From positions 496,001 through 560,000 of the forward strand of contig NZ_JAPNJW010000001.1 of the NCBI RefSeq assembly GCF_026626745.1: 64,000 nucleotides of DNA, read 5' to 3'. The stretch comes from Nannocystis sp. RBIL2. Lineage in GTDB: Bacteria; Myxococcota_A; Polyangia; Nannocystales; Nannocystaceae. Below, piece by piece: positions 45,797 to 54,055 of the stretch. The notes under the pieces are model-generated. The model was not told where the DNA came from, made no database searches, and saw only the letters and a program-made list of their open reading frames with translations. The position numbers and the translations under genes are program-made. Numbering within the stretch: position 1 is the stretch's first letter; every line of letters begins with the position of its first letter.

Positions 45797-45801
45797 ATCG
45801 G

Positions 45802-45856
45802 GCGAATGTCCCCGAGGACATGCCCGAAAGCACATGTCCTGAAGGACACGAGTCAT
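45802..45856. repeat. 14-nt palindrome array, 4 units (array J)
   Basis: AATG 45805, CATG 45819, CATG 45833 and CACG 45847, beginning about 6 nt after the LysR stop. A convergent partner array (K) lies in the same gap. Confidence 0.85.
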
Positions 45857-45932
45857 CTGCTCGCCCGCGCTGCCGAAGGGTCGCGAGTGTCACCGACGAC
45901 ATGCGCGCTGCGCCGTCAGCGACCTGGTCGCC

Positions 45933-45973
45933 GCACATGTCTCTCGGAGCATGCCCGAACGAGCATGCCCCGA
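45933..45973. repeat. 14-nt palindrome array, 3 units (array K)
   Basis: CATG 45936, 45950 and 45964, ending about 6 nt before the stop of the leftward ferritin-like gene. Another CATG at 45900 and AGTG at 45886 share a 14-nt spacing but not the phase of K. Confidence 0.85.
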
Positions 45974-45978
45974 GTCCC

Positions 45979-46809
45979 TCACGACGCCCGCGCGAGCGAC
46001 CGCCCGCACGTCATCGCCCCGGCCCACGTCCCGGTCGCCTGCGCCGCGCGCCAGGCCGACAGCGCCGGCAGCCCCGAAGCTTGCAGCCCGGGCACGATCA
46101 CCTCCTGCACCGTGGCGAAGAACAGCCGGCGCGCCGCGTGTCCGTCGCACACCCCGATCGCCTCCGCCGCGGCCGACGGGCTCGCGCGCGCCGGCAAGTG
46201 CGCCAGCTCGTGCGTCGCCAGCTCGTCGAGCGCGATCACCAGGTAGTCGCCGAGCCGCTCGCGCAGCGTCGGCGACAGCGACGGCGCCAGCTCCTCGAGC
46301 AGCCGCCAGCCGAACCGCGCGTGCCCGACCTCGTCGGCGAGGATCTCCGCCAGCAGTCGCTGCAGCGCCGGCGGCCCGGCCGAGCGGCGCTCCGCGTCGA
46401 TCAGCGCCACCGCCACGGTCTCGCTCAGGCACGACACGCTGATCACGTTGCGCAGCACCGCCTCGAGCGGGTCCGCGTCCTCGTGCTCGGGCACCGGCGG
46501 CAGCGACGGCAGCGCCACCACCGGCTCGCCGCCGAGCACCTCGACCACCGCCGCGCAGCGATCCGCGTGGCGCCACTCCTCCGCCACCATCGCCGCCACC
46601 CGCGCCTGCCGATCGCCGCGGATCCCCGCGCGCCCCAGCTGCTGCGCCAGCGCCGAGAACACGCGCGCCGACACGTGCTCGTTGAGCATGCGCCCGCGCC
46701 ACGTCAGGATCGCCGCCGTCCGCTCGACCTCGTCGAGCCGCTCCAGCGTGCGCGCGTCGAGGCGCAGCTCGGCGCGATCGGCTGCCCCGCGCAGATCGAG
46801 GCTGCTCAT
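45979..46809 (-). CDS. Ferritin-like di-iron domain protein
   Basis: 276 residues. A four-helix ferritin-like core is indicated by Glu-x-x-His pairs at Glu78/His81 (AEEWRHADRC) and Glu160/His163 (ADEVGHARFGW), with Glu44 (LNEHVSARV) and Glu130 (LSETVAVALIDAE) as the remaining ligands. This is the complete di-iron set, so an oxidase or oxygenase role is possible. The ATG at 46809 overlaps the stop of the upstream lipoprotein gene by 4 nt (ATGA). The GGAGG-like site GGGAGGTGGG lies just upstream. Confidence 0.8.
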   Translation of the reverse strand: MSSLDLRGAADRAELRLDARTLERLDEVERTAAILTWRGRMLNEHVSARVFSALAQQLGRAGIRGDRQARVAAMVAEEWRHADRCAAVVEVLGGEPVVALPSLPPVPEHEDADPLEAVLRNVISVSCLSETVAVALIDAERRSAGPPALQRLLAEILADEVGHARFGWRLLEELAPSLSPTLRERLGDYLVIALDELATHELAHLPARASPSAAAEAIGVCDGHAARRLFFATVQEVIVPGLQASGLPALSAWRAAQATGTWAGAMTCGRSLARAS

Positions 46810-47414
46810 ACCCACCTCCCGCGGGCCGCGCGGGCCCGTTGCAGCCGCTCGTGCAGCGCGGCGGGGGGCGCCGGCGGGCCCCACGGCGTGCATTGCGGCG
46901 ACGGCTCCCACATCTGCCGCTCGCAGCAGACCCAGTCGATCTCGCCCGTGCGCGTGTCCACGCAATCGTCGAGCCCCCCCGAGCTGCTGCCCGTGTCCGT
47001 GCCCGGCTCGCCCTCCGTCGTCTCGCCCGTCTCGGTGTCGCCCGAGGTCGTCGTCGAGGTCGTGCTCGCGAACGTCGTCGCGTCGGTCAGCAGCGTGCCC
47101 TCGCCGGTGCTCGACGTGCTCGCCTCGCCCGTGCTCGGCTCGCCCGTGCTCGTCGTGCCCGTCGTCAGCGCCTCGCCCGTCCCGGTCGCCCCTTCGGTCT
47201 CGTTCGCGCTGCTGCTCGTCGTCGCCAGCGTCGTCGCCTCCGCCGCGGTCGCTCCCGTCGACCCGTCACCCGGGGCCTCCGTCTCGCCTTCGTTCGGCCC
47301 CGACCCGCACGCGGCCACCAGCGTCAACATCAGCCCGAACCGCAGCCGCGGCCGCCCCACGAGCCCTGCCGCGGCCGCCAGGGCGCGTTCGTGATGAGAT
47401 GTCTTAAGAGCCAT
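46806..47414 (-). CDS. Thr-rich lipoprotein, coupled to ferritin-like gene
   Basis: 202 residues from ATG 47414. The lipid cysteine sits in Val-Ala-Ala-Cys about 36 residues in, and a GTG start at the Val of LVGRPRLRFG would give a more usual signal, so the start is uncertain. A Thr/Ser/Glu linker of about 110 residues leads to a small Cys-containing end: DDCVDTRTGEIDWVCCERQMWEPSPQC. The stop overlaps the next ATG. The 5' end coincides with a degenerate 14-nt repeat pair (GATG 47398, CATA 47412), another reason to prefer a shorter start. Confidence 0.65.
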   Translation of the reverse strand: MALKTSHHERALAAAAGLVGRPRLRFGLMLTLVAACGSGPNEGETEAPGDGSTGATAAEATTLATTSSSANETEGATGTGEALTTGTTSTGEPSTGEASTSSTGEGTLLTDATTFASTTSTTTSGDTETGETTEGEPGTDTGSSSGGLDDCVDTRTGEIDWVCCERQMWEPSPQCTPWGPPAPPAALHERLQRARAARGRWV

Positions 47415-47476
47415 ATCAAAGAATCCTCCCAGCTCGACGATGCCGCAGTCACCGGGCGGGCGGAAGCGATCTTGCG

Positions 47477-47734
47477 TTGGCTGCGCTGTCAACGGCCGGT
47501 TTACAATCGCGTCGGGGCCCTGGCGGTCATGCCAGCGGCGTCGCCGGCTATGCTCATACCTGCGCCCTCATGGCCGACTACACCGTGCAATGCCGGGGCT
47601 CACCGATATCGTCGACATCGCGGCGGCGCCTTCACTCCTGCGCCCTGACAACGAGCGGCACCGTCCAGCGCCGGGGCTCCGGCGCGTTCGGTCAGCTCGT
47701 CGAGCACGACGCCCGAGAGTCGTTCCCTCGTTAA
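47477..47734 (+). pseudogene. RCC1-repeat protein remnant
   Basis: Within this stretch about 70 codons still read like decayed RCC1 blades: GYAHTCALMADYTVQCRG, then HSCALTTSGTVQRRGSGAFGQL. Intact myxobacterial copies read HTCALLxDGTVxCWG and HSCALTTSGTVxCWGSGAFGQLG. The Cys-Trp-Gly is lost in both blades, and there are no further blades or signal peptide. Read as the tail of a deleted gene. Confidence 0.6.
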
Positions 47735-48321
47735 TCGGTCGACAGGCTGACCTGCACGATCGTCAGTCGGGTCCCGGCGGCCACGAACAGCGCCACGCCG
47801 TGGTCGCCCCAATCGTCGGCCAGATCCTCGCGTGCCAGCACTGCAGCGTGGGCTCCGACGGCATCACCGACCAACTCGCGCACGCAGGCTGCCCACGGCT
47901 CGCGCAACACCGGCAGCATCCACTCGGGCACGTCGTCCTGGCGCACGTACGAGCGATAGCGGCGGAACAACAGCCAGCAGTCGAGGAACTCGTCGAGCGC
48001 CTCGGACGGCGCGGTCCACCTCAGCCCGAGCGAGCCGTCCGGCAGGTGCGGATATATCGCGCGCAGCATCTCCTGGACCCGGACGTCGTCGCCCGCGATC
48101 GTGCCGCGGGCCGGCCGCGAGTCCTCGGCGAAGCGGAAGAAATAACCACCGTGAAGCCAGCGGATCTGCAGCGCCGAGCTGAAGCTGGCGAACAGCGCCC
48201 GTCGCAACGCGCGTCCCGTCAGGCCTGCCGGCGGGCTCGACCAGTACAGCCACAGCTCCTCGATCCCGGGCAGGTCCGGCTCGGGGTGGTCGTCGTCGCT
48301 CGACGTCTCGACGCGCAGCAT
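47731..48321 (-). CDS. Hypothetical protein
   Basis: 196 residues, no signal or membrane segment. The sequence has a folded character: LPGIEELWLYWSSPPAGLTGRALRRALFASFSSAL, IRWLHGGYFFRFAED, MLRAIYPHLPDGSLGLRWTAP and WLLFRRYRSYVRQDDVPEWMLPVL. No family recognised. The stop overlaps the end of the RCC1 remnant on the other strand by 4 nt. Confidence 0.6.
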   Translation of the reverse strand: MLRVETSSDDDHPEPDLPGIEELWLYWSSPPAGLTGRALRRALFASFSSALQIRWLHGGYFFRFAEDSRPARGTIAGDDVRVQEMLRAIYPHLPDGSLGLRWTAPSEALDEFLDCWLLFRRYRSYVRQDDVPEWMLPVLREPWAACVRELVGDAVGAHAAVLAREDLADDWGDHGVALFVAAGTRLTIVQVSLSTD

Positions 48322-48647
48322 CGCGGCCTGTCCCTTCTACCACGCCCACCGCGACGGCGACGGGCAGCAGCGCGCGGCAGGACCGATCGCCTCGCAGGTC
48401 CCGCGCACGCGGGCAGCCGAGGGCTTCGGGCCCCATCTGCTCTGCGTCGACAGCAGCGAACTCGACGGCCTTTTGCACACGCTACGTCGCAGCGAGCGAC
48501 ATGCGACTCGCATCGCGCATTTCGTCCTGGTCGGATCCCCGAGACGCGCCGTTGCGACACCTCGCGCTCCGCGCGACGCGATCGACGTCTCGCAACTCCC
48601 CATCGCCGGCGCCAGCGCCGTATCCTGGGCGCCCTGAAAGTAAGCCC
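48322..48647. other. Gene-free 326 bp
   Basis: Nothing was recognised between the hypothetical gene and the propeller lipoprotein; the two are divergent, so promoters for both should be here. Confidence 0.45.
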
Positions 48648-50081
48648 ATGCACATGCATCGCACTCTCATCCTCTCCGTCGCCCTCGCGGCGGCCTGCGG
48701 CGACGATTCGGTCGTCGTGACCGACAGCGACGGCCAGACCTCTTCGACCGGCTCGACGACCACCGGCACCACCACCGGCGACGACACGCCGACCGGGCCT
48801 GGCACCACCACCTCCACCACCGGAATGACCGGCACCACCTCGACCGTGACCACCGACCCGACCACCGGGCAGGTTTCGGCGACCACCGACGACACGACGA
48901 CGACCACCACCACCGGCGAGACGACGACCACCACCAGCGAGACCACCACCACCAGCGAGACGACGACCACCACCACCGGCGACACCACCACCACCGGCGA
49001 CACCACCACCACCGGCGACACCACCACCACCGGTGACACCACCACCACCACGAGCACCACGACCGACACCACCACCAGCACGAGCACCGACACCGGCGAG
49101 ACCTCGACCACTGGCGACACCGGCGAGCCCGTCGAGGAGGGCCTCGGCTACGCCGGCATGTCCGGCAACAACTCGCTCGTGATCTTCGACCCGCAGACCA
49201 AGCAGGTCGTCGGCGCCCCGGTCAGCCTGCTGCCGCACGCCAGCTACCCCTACGACGCCATGATCAAGCCCGACGGCTCCGAGGTATGGGTCGTCGGCGC
49301 CGTGGGCGACGGCGTCAAGGTGCTCGACACCGCGACCGGGCTGATCGCGCAAGAGATCAGCCTGACCGGCGTGGGCGAGTACGCGGTCGACGTCCTGTTC
49401 AACGGCGACGGCTCGCGCGCCTACGTCAGCGCGCGCGACAGCGGGGCCCTGGTCCTGATCGACACCGCCAGCTACTCGGTGCTCGAGGCGTTCGCAGTGC
49501 CTGCCGGCATGGAGGGCGGCAAGACTGCGCTCGATCCGTGCACCGGCGCCGTGCACCTCGTCGACTGGTACGAGAGCAACCTGATCCGCTTCGACCCGGT
49601 GACCGAGGCCATGACCAGCAAACCGCTCGGCGACTCGCTGTGGGACCTGCGGGTCGACCCCTCCGGCTCGACTCTGTACGTCACGGATCGCGGCCTCGAC
49701 GTCGTCCACGTCCTCGACGCCGCCACCCTCGAGGTGCTGTCCACGGTCTCGGTCGGCAACGACCCGTGGGGCATCGACATCACCTCCGACGGCGCCCTCG
49801 TGGTGGTCGCCTGCGAGGACGACCGCACCGTCCACTTCATCGACACCGCCTCGCTGACGACCACCAGCCTGGTCCTCCCGGCCGGCGCCCTGCCGCGCGA
49901 CGTCGACATCAGCGCCGACGACACCCGCGCCTACGTGCCGTCCGGAGACCTCCCCGGCAACGACGGCGTCTTCGAGATCGACCTCGCCACCCAGTCGCTG
50001 ACGGGGCTCATCGACTTCGGGATCAGCGCCAACACCAACGTGGTCGCCGTCAAGCCGCAGCCCGTCGCCTGCGAGCCCTGA
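48648..50081 (+). CDS. Seven-bladed (YVTN/YncE-type) beta-propeller lipoprotein
   Basis: 477 residues. The signal ends Ala-Ala-Ala-Cys (Cys17). A 145-residue linker is almost pure Thr with Gly-Asp, Gly-Glu and Ser-Glu. The propeller has blades such as YAGMSGNNSLVIFDPQTKQVV, EVWVVGAVGDGVKVLDTATG, RAYVSARDSGALVLIDTASY, GSTLYVTDRGLDVVHVLDAATL and GALVVVACEDDRTVHFIDTAS, the YVTN repeat pattern. Either ATG 48648 or ATG 48654 is possible. The linker DNA holds an 18-nt tandem repeat (see below). Confidence 0.83.
   Translation: MHMHRTLILSVALAAACGDDSVVVTDSDGQTSSTGSTTTGTTTGDDTPTGPGTTTSTTGMTGTTSTVTTDPTTGQVSATTDDTTTTTTTGETTTTTSETTTTSETTTTTTGDTTTTGDTTTTGDTTTTGDTTTTTSTTTDTTTSTSTDTGETSTTGDTGEPVEEGLGYAGMSGNNSLVIFDPQTKQVVGAPVSLLPHASYPYDAMIKPDGSEVWVVGAVGDGVKVLDTATGLIAQEISLTGVGEYAVDVLFNGDGSRAYVSARDSGALVLIDTASYSVLEAFAVPAGMEGGKTALDPCTGAVHLVDWYESNLIRFDPVTEAMTSKPLGDSLWDLRVDPSGSTLYVTDRGLDVVHVLDAATLEVLSTVSVGNDPWGIDITSDGALVVVACEDDRTVHFIDTASLTTTSLVLPAGALPRDVDISADDTRAYVPSGDLPGNDGVFEIDLATQSLTGLIDFGISANTNVVAVKPQPVACEP
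48968..49055. repeat. 18-nt tandem repeat in linker coding DNA
   Basis: Four to five units of the type GGCGACACCACCACCACC, the last with a GGT variant. It encodes Gly-Asp-Thr-Thr-Thr-Thr. Copy number may vary between strains by slippage, changing the linker length in steps of six residues without frameshift. Confidence 0.75.
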
Positions 50082-50102
50082 CCGCGGTCACCGCCGCACG
50101 CT

Positions 50103-50132
50103 CGGTGGCCTGTCTCATGGGACAGGCCACCG
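50103..50132. terminator. Perfect 12-bp hairpin behind propeller gene
   Basis: Arms 50103-50114 and 50121-50132 are exact reverse complements (CGGTGGCCTGTC) around TCATGG. The half-sites CCTG 50109 and CAGG 50123 are 14 nt apart, so this seems a variant of the CATG arrays. No T tract. It lies 22 nt after the stop. Confidence 0.75.
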
Positions 50133-50275
50133 GGCGCGTCCGGGTGTCGGTCACGACCCCACCGCGCCGTCCTCCGCGACCTCGGGCGCCCGCACGATAC
50201 CGCGCGCCGAGAAACCGTGCATCCTCGTTGACGGAAGTCGCCAGGCGCGGAGAACCGCTCGAGTGAAGGACGATC

Positions 50276-51643
50276 ATGCCTGCGTCATCCCCTCCTCTTT
50301 CGCTTTGCTTCACCGTATTCGTCGCGACTTGCGCGACCGCCTGCATCGAAAACTATCAGGTCGGCCAGAACCCGCTGGAGACCGACACCGCCGGCGGTGA
50401 CAGCGACGATTCAGGCGCTGAGCCGACCCCCGGCGTGTGCGGCGACGGCGTCCTCGACGAGGGCGAGGCCTGCGACGACGGCGACGACGACCCCGAGAAC
50501 GGCTGCGATCTCGACTGCCATCCGACCGCCGCCGTCGAGTGGACCCGCACCGACCGCGGCATCGTCGAGCAGGGCGCCAAGGCCCTCGACGTCGCCATCG
50601 ACCCGACCGGACGGATCGTCGTCGTCGGCTCGGAGAGGCAGGCGGACGGGGCCGACCGCGGGCTCGTCCTCGTCCTCGATCCCGGCGGCGAGGTCGTCTG
50701 GCGGCGCGCGCACCCCGGGCCCAAGCAGGACAACAGCATGTTCGCCGACGTCGAAGTCGACGCAGGCGGGCGGATCTTCGTCGCCGGCGGCGAGGTCGGC
50801 CCCGGCAATACCACGAGCCTCATCCGCGGCTTCGGTCCCGCCGCCGAGGAGCTGTGGACCTTCCGCAAGGCCATCCCGGAGCCTTTCGGGCAAGCGCGGG
50901 CGCTCGCGGTCGGCCCCGAGGGCCTCTATTCCGCGAGCAACGAGGCGCAGTTCGACGGCCTCGTGAAGCTCGTCGTCCGGCGCCACGACCTCCTCTCGGG
51001 CGCCGCCACCTGGGAGAGCCCGGACGCCGAGCCCATGAAAGAATACGCCAAGGACATCGTGGTCTCGGGCGCCCGGCTCGCAGTCGCCGGCACCACGGTG
51101 CATCTTGAGGGTCAGGTGCCGCACCCGCTCGTCGCCTTCTTCGCGCTCGACGGCACCCTCCTCGCCAGCGACATCGACGAGCAGGTCGAAGGTGAATGGT
51201 ACGGCGTCGCGCCGATCGGCGCCGCGGGCGACCTGATGCTCGCCGGTTACGTCCGACACGAGGGCGCCATCGGCTCGGACGCCGTGCTCCGCCGCGTCGA
51301 CGCCGACAACCAGGAGGTCTGGACCTTCTACGACGACGACGCCTCCGAGATGTTCGAAGGCGTCGCCGCCCGGGCCGACGAGACGCTCGTCGTCACCGGC
51401 GCCGGCCGTATCGGCGACTCCGACGATCTCTATACCTACACGCGCCGCTTCGCCGGCGATGGTGCCACGATTTGGTCGTCCCAGCACCTCGACGCCGGCC
51501 CCGAAATGAACGAACACGGCACGGGGGTCGCGCTCGGGCCCGGCGTGGGGGTCACGGCCGGCGTGTGGTGGGAGGACCTCAGCCAGTCGAACGGCCAGCG
51601 CGATCCGCTCAATCTCTGGGTCCGACGATTCATCGACGATTGA
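50276..51643 (+). CDS. Propeller lipoprotein with one DUF4215 repeat
   Basis: 455 residues. The signal ends Ala-Thr-Ala-Cys (Cys23). One Cys-rich repeat, CGDGVLDEGEACDDGDDDPENGCDLDC, precedes a domain of repeated strands: ALDVAIDPTGRIVVVGSE, FADVEVDAGGRIFVAGGE, ARALAVGPEGLYSAS and MFEGVAARADETLVVTGAG. These are spaced as in delta-60/SBBP or PQQ-like propellers. A GAAGGA site lies before the ATG. Probably a surface binding protein. It converges on the sigma factor gene with 39 nt between. Confidence 0.8.
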   Translation: MPASSPPLSLCFTVFVATCATACIENYQVGQNPLETDTAGGDSDDSGAEPTPGVCGDGVLDEGEACDDGDDDPENGCDLDCHPTAAVEWTRTDRGIVEQGAKALDVAIDPTGRIVVVGSERQADGADRGLVLVLDPGGEVVWRRAHPGPKQDNSMFADVEVDAGGRIFVAGGEVGPGNTTSLIRGFGPAAEELWTFRKAIPEPFGQARALAVGPEGLYSASNEAQFDGLVKLVVRRHDLLSGAATWESPDAEPMKEYAKDIVVSGARLAVAGTTVHLEGQVPHPLVAFFALDGTLLASDIDEQVEGEWYGVAPIGAAGDLMLAGYVRHEGAIGSDAVLRRVDADNQEVWTFYDDDASEMFEGVAARADETLVVTGAGRIGDSDDLYTYTRRFAGDGATIWSSQHLDAGPEMNEHGTGVALGPGVGVTAGVWWEDLSQSNGQRDPLNLWVRRFIDD

Positions 51644-51682
51644 TCCGCCGGCGCCCTCGTGACAATCGCGCCCTCGCAGCAT

Positions 51683-52846
51683 TCAGCGCGCGCACACGTA
51701 GCGCTCGAACCGCTGCGCCAGCGGCGAGGCCGGGTGCTCGACCACCAACCGGCGGGCCAGCGCCTCCGCCTCTGCCCCGCGGTCCAGCCCGCACAGCGCC
51801 TCGACCCGCGCCGCCTCGCGCGCGTCGACCAGGGCGCTGCGCGGGAACTCGCTCGCGTGCGTGCCCAGCAGCGCCAGGGCGGCCGCGGGCGCTCCCTCGT
51901 CCAGTCGGGCCCGCGCCTCGTCGAGCAGCGCCACCTCGGCGGCCAGTCGGTCCGGCTTGCTCGCGCTCGGCGGCGTCGGGCGCTGCACCGGCGACGTCGG
52001 CGGCGGCTCGACCTCCGGCTCGGCGAGCCGCGCCTCGTCGCCTGTCTCTCGGGACAGCCTCACCTCGCCGCCCCCGACCTCCGTCCGGCTCGCCGCCTCG
52101 GTCTGTGCCGGGCTCGTGCGCGCCACCGCGTGCACCGTCGCCCCGCCGGCCACGATCAGCGTCGCCGCCACCGCCGCGCGGCTCGCCGACACCGCGCCCA
52201 GCACCCCGATCGCCCCGCCCTTGCCGAGCACCGGCCCCAGCAGCGCCCACGAGCGCTGCGCCTGCCCCGGCGGCGGCGCGTCCTCGCGGCGCGTCCGTTC
52301 GGCGCACGCCGCCAGCTCCGCCTCGCCGAGGTGCGCCTGCAGCTGCGCCCGCGCCAGCCGCAGCCGCGAATAGACCGTGTTGACCGACAGCGCCAGCTCG
52401 GCCGCCATCTCCGGCCCGCTCATCCCCAGCAGCTCGGACATCTCCCACACCGCCCGCAGCTCGCCGCTCAGCCGGGCCAGCGCCTGCTCGAGCTGCTGCG
52501 CAGTGTCGCGTCGGCTGTGGGGCGCGTCGTGGTTCCACGGCCAGTTCTCGGCCAGCGCAGTCAGCCGCTGCGCCAGGCGGGTCGCGCCCCGGCGGTAGCG
52601 CCAGGCCACCCGCCGCGTCACCGCGAACAGCCACGCCCGCGGCGACACCTCGTAGTGCAGCGCATCGAGCCGGCGATACGCGGTGAGGAACACGTCCTGC
52701 ACCGCGTCGTCGAGGTGCGCCGGCGGCACCCCGAAGCGGCGCGCAGCCGCCCACACGAACCCGAATTCGCGGCGATAGATGGCGTGAAACCGCGCGCGGC
52801 GCGGTTCGTCGGGCGCGGGCTCGTGGTCGGTCGCCGGGACGTGCAT
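51683..52846 (-). CDS. ECF-type RNA polymerase sigma factor with membrane and C-terminal extension
   Basis: 387 residues. Sigma region 2 (about 20-88: FGFVWAAARRFG, LDDAVQDVFLTAYRRL, PRAWLFAVTRRVAWRYRR) and region 4 (119-172: LARLSGELRAVWEMSELLGMSGPEMAAELALSVNTVYSRLR) form a normal ECF factor. Instead of ending there it continues with a probable membrane segment (222-242, ASRAAVAATLIVAGGATVHAV), a Pro/Glu linker and a Leu/Ala-rich helical tail (AAEVALLDEARARLDEGAPAAALALLG) of TPR character. The tail could replace a separate anti-sigma factor by tethering it to the membrane. It lies 38 nt downstream of the envelope-protein gene on the same strand. Confidence 0.85.
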   Translation of the reverse strand: MHVPATDHEPAPDEPRRARFHAIYRREFGFVWAAARRFGVPPAHLDDAVQDVFLTAYRRLDALHYEVSPRAWLFAVTRRVAWRYRRGATRLAQRLTALAENWPWNHDAPHSRRDTAQQLEQALARLSGELRAVWEMSELLGMSGPEMAAELALSVNTVYSRLRLARAQLQAHLGEAELAACAERTRREDAPPPGQAQRSWALLGPVLGKGGAIGVLGAVSASRAAVAATLIVAGGATVHAVARTSPAQTEAASRTEVGGGEVRLSRETGDEARLAEPEVEPPPTSPVQRPTPPSASKPDRLAAEVALLDEARARLDEGAPAAALALLGTHASEFPRSALVDAREAARVEALCGLDRGAEAEALARRLVVEHPASPLAQRFERYVCAR

Positions 52847-52884
52847 GGCCTGCTGGTTCGATTCTCCGGCGCTCCGGACTTCCG

Positions 52885-54003
52885 TCACCGCGGGTCGCGA
52901 AATCGCAGCTCCGCGGTGAACAGCAGCCTGCCCGAGACCCGCGACGACGCGAACAGCACCTCGGCCGGCCCGGGGTCGCGCACCTCGAAGCTCGGCACGA
53001 GGATCCCCGCGACCCCCTCGAGCGTCGCCCCCACGCGCAGCCGCGGATGCACTGCCACCGCCACCCCGGCCGAGGCCACCACCGCCAGCCAGCGCGCCGT
53101 CGTGCTGCGCGCGCCCACCACCCCCTGCGCGCTCCCGCGCACGCCCCCCGCCTCCAGCCCGCCGCACAGCGGAAACTCGACCCGCGGCCGCGCCCCGAGC
53201 CGCGCGCAGCCGAGCACCGCCGCCATGCCGGCGAACGCCCGCAGCGAGCCCTGCGGCCGCTCCTCCGTGCGCGGCGTCAGGAACGTGCCCCGCAGCTCCA
53301 GCCGCGCGCGCCGCCACAACAGCCCGCCCGCCAGCATGACCGCCCCGGAGACGCCTGGGAGCGCCCCCAGCTCGGCACCGCCCTGCACCCGCAGCGCCCC
53401 TCCGAGCCGCCGCGTCCGGCCTCCAGGCGCCTCGAGCGGCGTCTCCGAGCTCACCGGCGCCCCCTCCGCGAGCGGGCCCGCCAACCGCACCTCGAGCGCC
53501 GTATCCCCCTCCAGCCCCGGCGCCGGACCGATCGGCGGAGCGACGGGCTCGCCCCCCGGTGCGGCCGCCTCGGGCTCCGGCATCGCCACCTCGGCCGCCT
53601 CCGCGATCTCGACCTCTTCGACCGCGTCTGCGACCGGCGCCGCACCGGCCTCCGCCTCGCGCCGCGCCGCGCTCGCCACCAGCAGGGCCGTCGCGTCGAC
53701 CAGCGCCGCGCAGCGCTGCGACGTCAACGTGCGCGCCGCCCCGCGACCGCGCGTCGAGATCCGCAGCACCAGGCGATAGCGCGGCGCCTCGGCTTGCGGC
53801 GCCACCCGGGCCTCGACCTGCACCTCGCCGGCGAACGCCCGCCCCAGCCGCCGCTCGATCGCCGCCAGCAACGCCTCGCGCCCCGGGCAGCCGCCGGGCG
53901 CTTCCCACACCAGACCGGCCGCCGGCGGCTCCGGCACCTGCACGGCGAGAAGCCCGGCCACGACTGTGATGATTGGCGTCACGAGGGACGGGGAAGGTAG
54001 CAC
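52885..54003 (-). CDS. Secreted or outer-membrane-like protein, function unknown
   Basis: 372 residues from GTG 54003, which has GGGAG 5 nt upstream; ATG 54030 adds nine residues. A hydrophobic signal (VTPIITVVAGLLAVQV) precedes a domain with WEAPGGCPGREALLAAIERRLGR and EARVAPQAEAPRYRLVLRIS, commonly seen at the head of myxobacterial proteins of this kind. Then comes an acidic linker, and a C-terminal set of amphipathic strands (LRVQGGAELGALPG, LELRGTFLTPR, LRVGATLEGVAGILVPSFEV) ending in Phe-x-Asp, like a small beta barrel. It probably shares a transcript with the sigma factor. Confidence 0.66.
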   Translation of the reverse strand: MLPSPSLVTPIITVVAGLLAVQVPEPPAAGLVWEAPGGCPGREALLAAIERRLGRAFAGEVQVEARVAPQAEAPRYRLVLRISTRGRGAARTLTSQRCAALVDATALLVASAARREAEAGAAPVADAVEEVEIAEAAEVAMPEPEAAAPGGEPVAPPIGPAPGLEGDTALEVRLAGPLAEGAPVSSETPLEAPGGRTRRLGGALRVQGGAELGALPGVSGAVMLAGGLLWRRARLELRGTFLTPRTEERPQGSLRAFAGMAAVLGCARLGARPRVEFPLCGGLEAGGVRGSAQGVVGARSTTARWLAVVASAGVAVAVHPRLRVGATLEGVAGILVPSFEVRDPGPAEVLFASSRVSGRLLFTAELRFRDPR

Positions 54004-54055
54004 GAATCTCCCGCCCGCCGCCCCGCGCATCCGGGGCCCTGCCGCGATTCGCCGC

